From positions 1 to 7,226 of the forward strand of contig JAHYJF010000183.1 of assembly GCA_019428955.1 (NCBI GenBank): a DNA stretch of 7,226 nt. The letters run 5' to 3'. A program made the position numbers and the translations under genes. This DNA is from Burkholderiaceae bacterium. Its GTDB lineage: Bacteria; Pseudomonadota; Gammaproteobacteria; Burkholderiales; Burkholderiaceae_E. The notes under the pieces are model-generated. The model searched no databases, was not told the origin of the DNA, and saw only the letters and a program-made list of their open reading frames with translations. This document shows positions 6,493-7,226 of the stretch, piece after piece; the stretch's first letter is position 1; the number at the start of each line of letters is the position of its first letter.

Positions 6493-6853
6493 CGTGTTCC
6501 GGGCGCCGCTGCGCGCAGCATGCGGCGCTCAATTACGCGGCAGGGGAATAGCCAAATTTCAGGTGGCCGATCGGGTCGCTCGATAGTCGCCACCACCAGT
6601 TTGATCGCCGCCTCGATAATTTCGGCAAGGGGCTCGCGGATCGTAGTCAGATCGATATTCCGCCAACGCGTCATTTACATGTCGCTGGGCACCAAAAGGT
6701 CAGCATCGATGATCGCGCTCAACGCGCCGATCGGCAGCAAATCATCGCCGCAGAAATACGCCTCAGCGGGCGCAAAAGACAGCGGCATCTATCGGGCCGC
6801 ACGACAAGGCCTGACAAGAGTCCGCGCTCGATTATATGCCTAAGGTATAGAAA
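6489..6853 (-). pseudogene. Degraded LacI-family regulator (C-terminal fragments)
   Basis: Three pieces can be read in the order expected of a LacI-type effector-binding domain. The first, 6853-6788, reads FLYLRHIIERGLLSGLVV, like the LRxIVExGxADGVV strand-helix of the family. The second, 6788-6678 in another frame, reads AEAYFCGDDLLPIGALSAI then LLVPSDM, like the CGND-xxAIGAL and VPxD motifs. It ends at a TAA (6675-6677). The third, immediately after and in frame, reads NIDLTTIREPLAEIIEAAI then ERPDRPPEIWLFPCRVIER, the usual LTTIRQP C-terminus, with TAG at 6489. About 100 codons seem lost between pieces one and two, and roughly 13 between two and three (including the GFDD motif). No helix-turn-helix domain is present. 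The gene cannot make a working repressor. It converges on the dehydrogenase operon and was probably the locus-specific regulator. Pieces two and three are confident; piece one is less so. Confidence 0.8.
6503..6528. terminator. GC-rich hairpin after the plus-strand operon (weak terminator candidate)
   Basis: GCGCCGC (6503-6509) and GCGGCGC (6522-6528) form a perfect 7-bp inverted repeat around a 12-nt loop. The palindrome GCTGCGCGCAGC (6508-6519) offers an alternative fold. It begins 10 nt after the stop of the second dehydrogenase, where a terminator is expected, but no T-run follows on either strand. It also lies in the reading frame of the old lacI C-terminus, so it may be only GC-rich coding sequence. 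Confidence 0.3.
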
Positions 6854-7020
6854 TTCCTTGCAAATAAGAGCGGCATCCACCAGAGAAGGTCCGACCCCAG
6901 TCGCGTTCCCTCCGCCACTTGTCCGCTTGCGACCTTTGAGCGACGCGCCTTGAGCGGCGGATTTCTGCCAAGCTTCAAAGGCGTTTGGCCGAGCCACCCG
7001 GACCACTGAGACAGGCGAAG
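6854..7020. other. Unassigned stretch between lacI remnant and IS
   Basis: These 167 bp separate the readable lacI pieces from the insertion sequence. Both strands were read in all frames and no recognisable protein motif was found. In particular there is no helix-turn-helix of a LacI N-terminus. The minus-strand frame continuous with the first lacI piece stays open here but gives unfamiliar sequence. CCTTGCAA at 6856-6863 matches one half of the 16-bp operator palindrome. The stretch may be the remains of lacI, another decayed element or a deletion junction. Confidence 0.4.
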
Positions 7021-7038
7021 GGCTCTGTTGCACAAATC
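7021..7038. repeat. Left terminal inverted repeat of the IS
   Basis: This is the 18-bp repeat GGCTCTGTTGCACAAATC. The exact outer boundary is set by similarity to the IS903 group. The adjacent G at 7020 could belong to the element or to the target duplication. Confidence 0.65.
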
Positions 7039-7045
7039 GCGTGAG

Positions 7046-7064
7046 GGATTCATCTTGTGAATCC
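7046..7064 (+). repeat. Hairpin in the IS leader
   Basis: GGATTCA and TGAATCC form a perfect 7-bp inverted repeat around TCTTG. It lies between the terminal repeat and the transposase start, 19 nt before the ATG. It might limit translation of transcripts entering from outside, or bind transposase, but the role is unknown. Confidence 0.4.
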
Positions 7065-7083
7065 AGTGTGGTAGCTGGGCTGC

Positions 7084-7226
7084 ATGAGCAGACCTGCACC
7101 CCCCACCTACAGAACCAAGAACTGGCCCGCCTATAACGAAGCGCTGAAGCGCCGCGGCTCGCTGACGATCTGGTTTGATCCCGCGATGACCTGGGCGGCT
7201 GCGCCGACCGGCAGACGCGGCCGGCA
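7084..7226 (+). CDS. IS5-family transposase, N-terminal 47 codons (runs off right edge)
   Basis: The translation begins MSRPAPPTYRTKNWPAYNEA and continues LKRRGSLTIWFDPAMTWAAA, then PTGRRGR. This is the characteristic N-terminus of IS903-group IS5 transposases (YRTKNWPxYNxALxRRGSLTIWxD, then a basic PTGxRGR). The catalytic DDE residues lie further downstream, outside the window. The ATG at 7084 is 45 nt inside the terminal repeat. No strong Shine-Dalgarno site precedes it, which is common for transposases kept at low expression. The reading frame is open to the window edge, so nothing seen suggests it is inactive. It is transcribed in the same direction as the dehydrogenase operon and away from the lacI remnant. 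Confidence 0.85.
   Translation, partial: MSRPAPPTYRTKNWPAYNEALKRRGSLTIWFDPAMTWAAAPTGRRGR

Larger units (their letters stand above)
7021..7226 (+). mobile_element. IS5-family (IS903-group) insertion sequence, left end
   Basis: The element begins with GGCTCTGTTGCACAAATC, which aligns over 18 positions with the IS903 terminal inverted repeat as I recall it (GGCTTTGTTGAATAAATC, four differences). A short leader follows, then a transposase reading away from this end. IS903-group elements usually duplicate 9 bp of target, so the flanking CAGGCGAAG (7012-7020) is the predicted left copy. The right end lies beyond the window, so completeness cannot be judged. It lies on the side where the missing 5' part of the lacI remnant should be. 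Confidence 0.8.

Noticed and set aside
6719..7099. 126-codon minus-strand frame as an intact small gene
   Set aside because: It runs from the IS leader through unassigned sequence into a LacI-like piece and then into the wrong frame of the next piece. It looks like a chance open frame across junctions.
1..7226. CRISPR arrays, tRNA or rRNA genes, phage or defence genes
   Set aside because: I scanned for regularly spaced repeats, tRNA-like folds and defence motifs on both strands and saw none. The window is metabolic genes plus a pseudogene and an IS end.

Overview
The window is GC-rich with short intergenic gaps, overlapping starts and stops, and clear Shine-Dalgarno sites. This suggests an alphaproteobacterium. 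The gene content and a Paracoccus/Rhodobacter-type IS point to Rhodobacterales, but the genus is inference. It carries most of a myo-inositol (or inositol-isomer) catabolic locus, arranged as two divergent operons, followed by a broken regulator and an insertion sequence.

Region 1 (1-3179, minus strand) is read iolD, iolC, iolB. It encodes the ring-opening THcHDO hydrolase, the 5-dehydro-2-deoxygluconate kinase, and the 5-deoxyglucuronate isomerase, whose 3' part runs off the left edge. iolD and iolC overlap at their stop and start; iolC and iolB are 33 nt apart and in the same frame.

Region 2 (3180-3300) is the divergent control region. It holds a perfect 16-bp palindrome and a second, related imperfect palindrome whose centre lies 42 bp away. 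They look like operators for a dimeric repressor.

Region 3 (3301-6492, plus strand) is a tight three-gene operon: a Gfo/Idh/MocA dehydrogenase resembling inositol dehydrogenases, an IolE-type inosose dehydratase (TIM barrel), and a second, different Gfo/Idh/MocA oxidoreductase. One or both dehydrogenases would oxidise an inositol to an inosose, IolE would dehydrate it, IolD would open the ring, IolB would isomerise the product and IolC would phosphorylate it. The downstream aldolase (IolJ) and IolA, and any inositol transporter, are not in the window.

Region 4 (6489-6853, minus strand) is a LacI-family regulator in pieces. Recognisable C-terminal segments remain, but with large internal deletions, a frameshift, an in-frame stop and no DNA-binding domain. 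The stretch 6854-7020 is unassigned.

Region 5 (7021-7226) is the left end of an IS5-family (IS903-group) insertion sequence: an 18-bp terminal inverted repeat, a small hairpin, and the first 47 codons of the transposase. The main biological point is an apparently intact catabolic locus with intact-looking operators next to the wreck of what was probably its own repressor. I see no evidence of a wholly new system.
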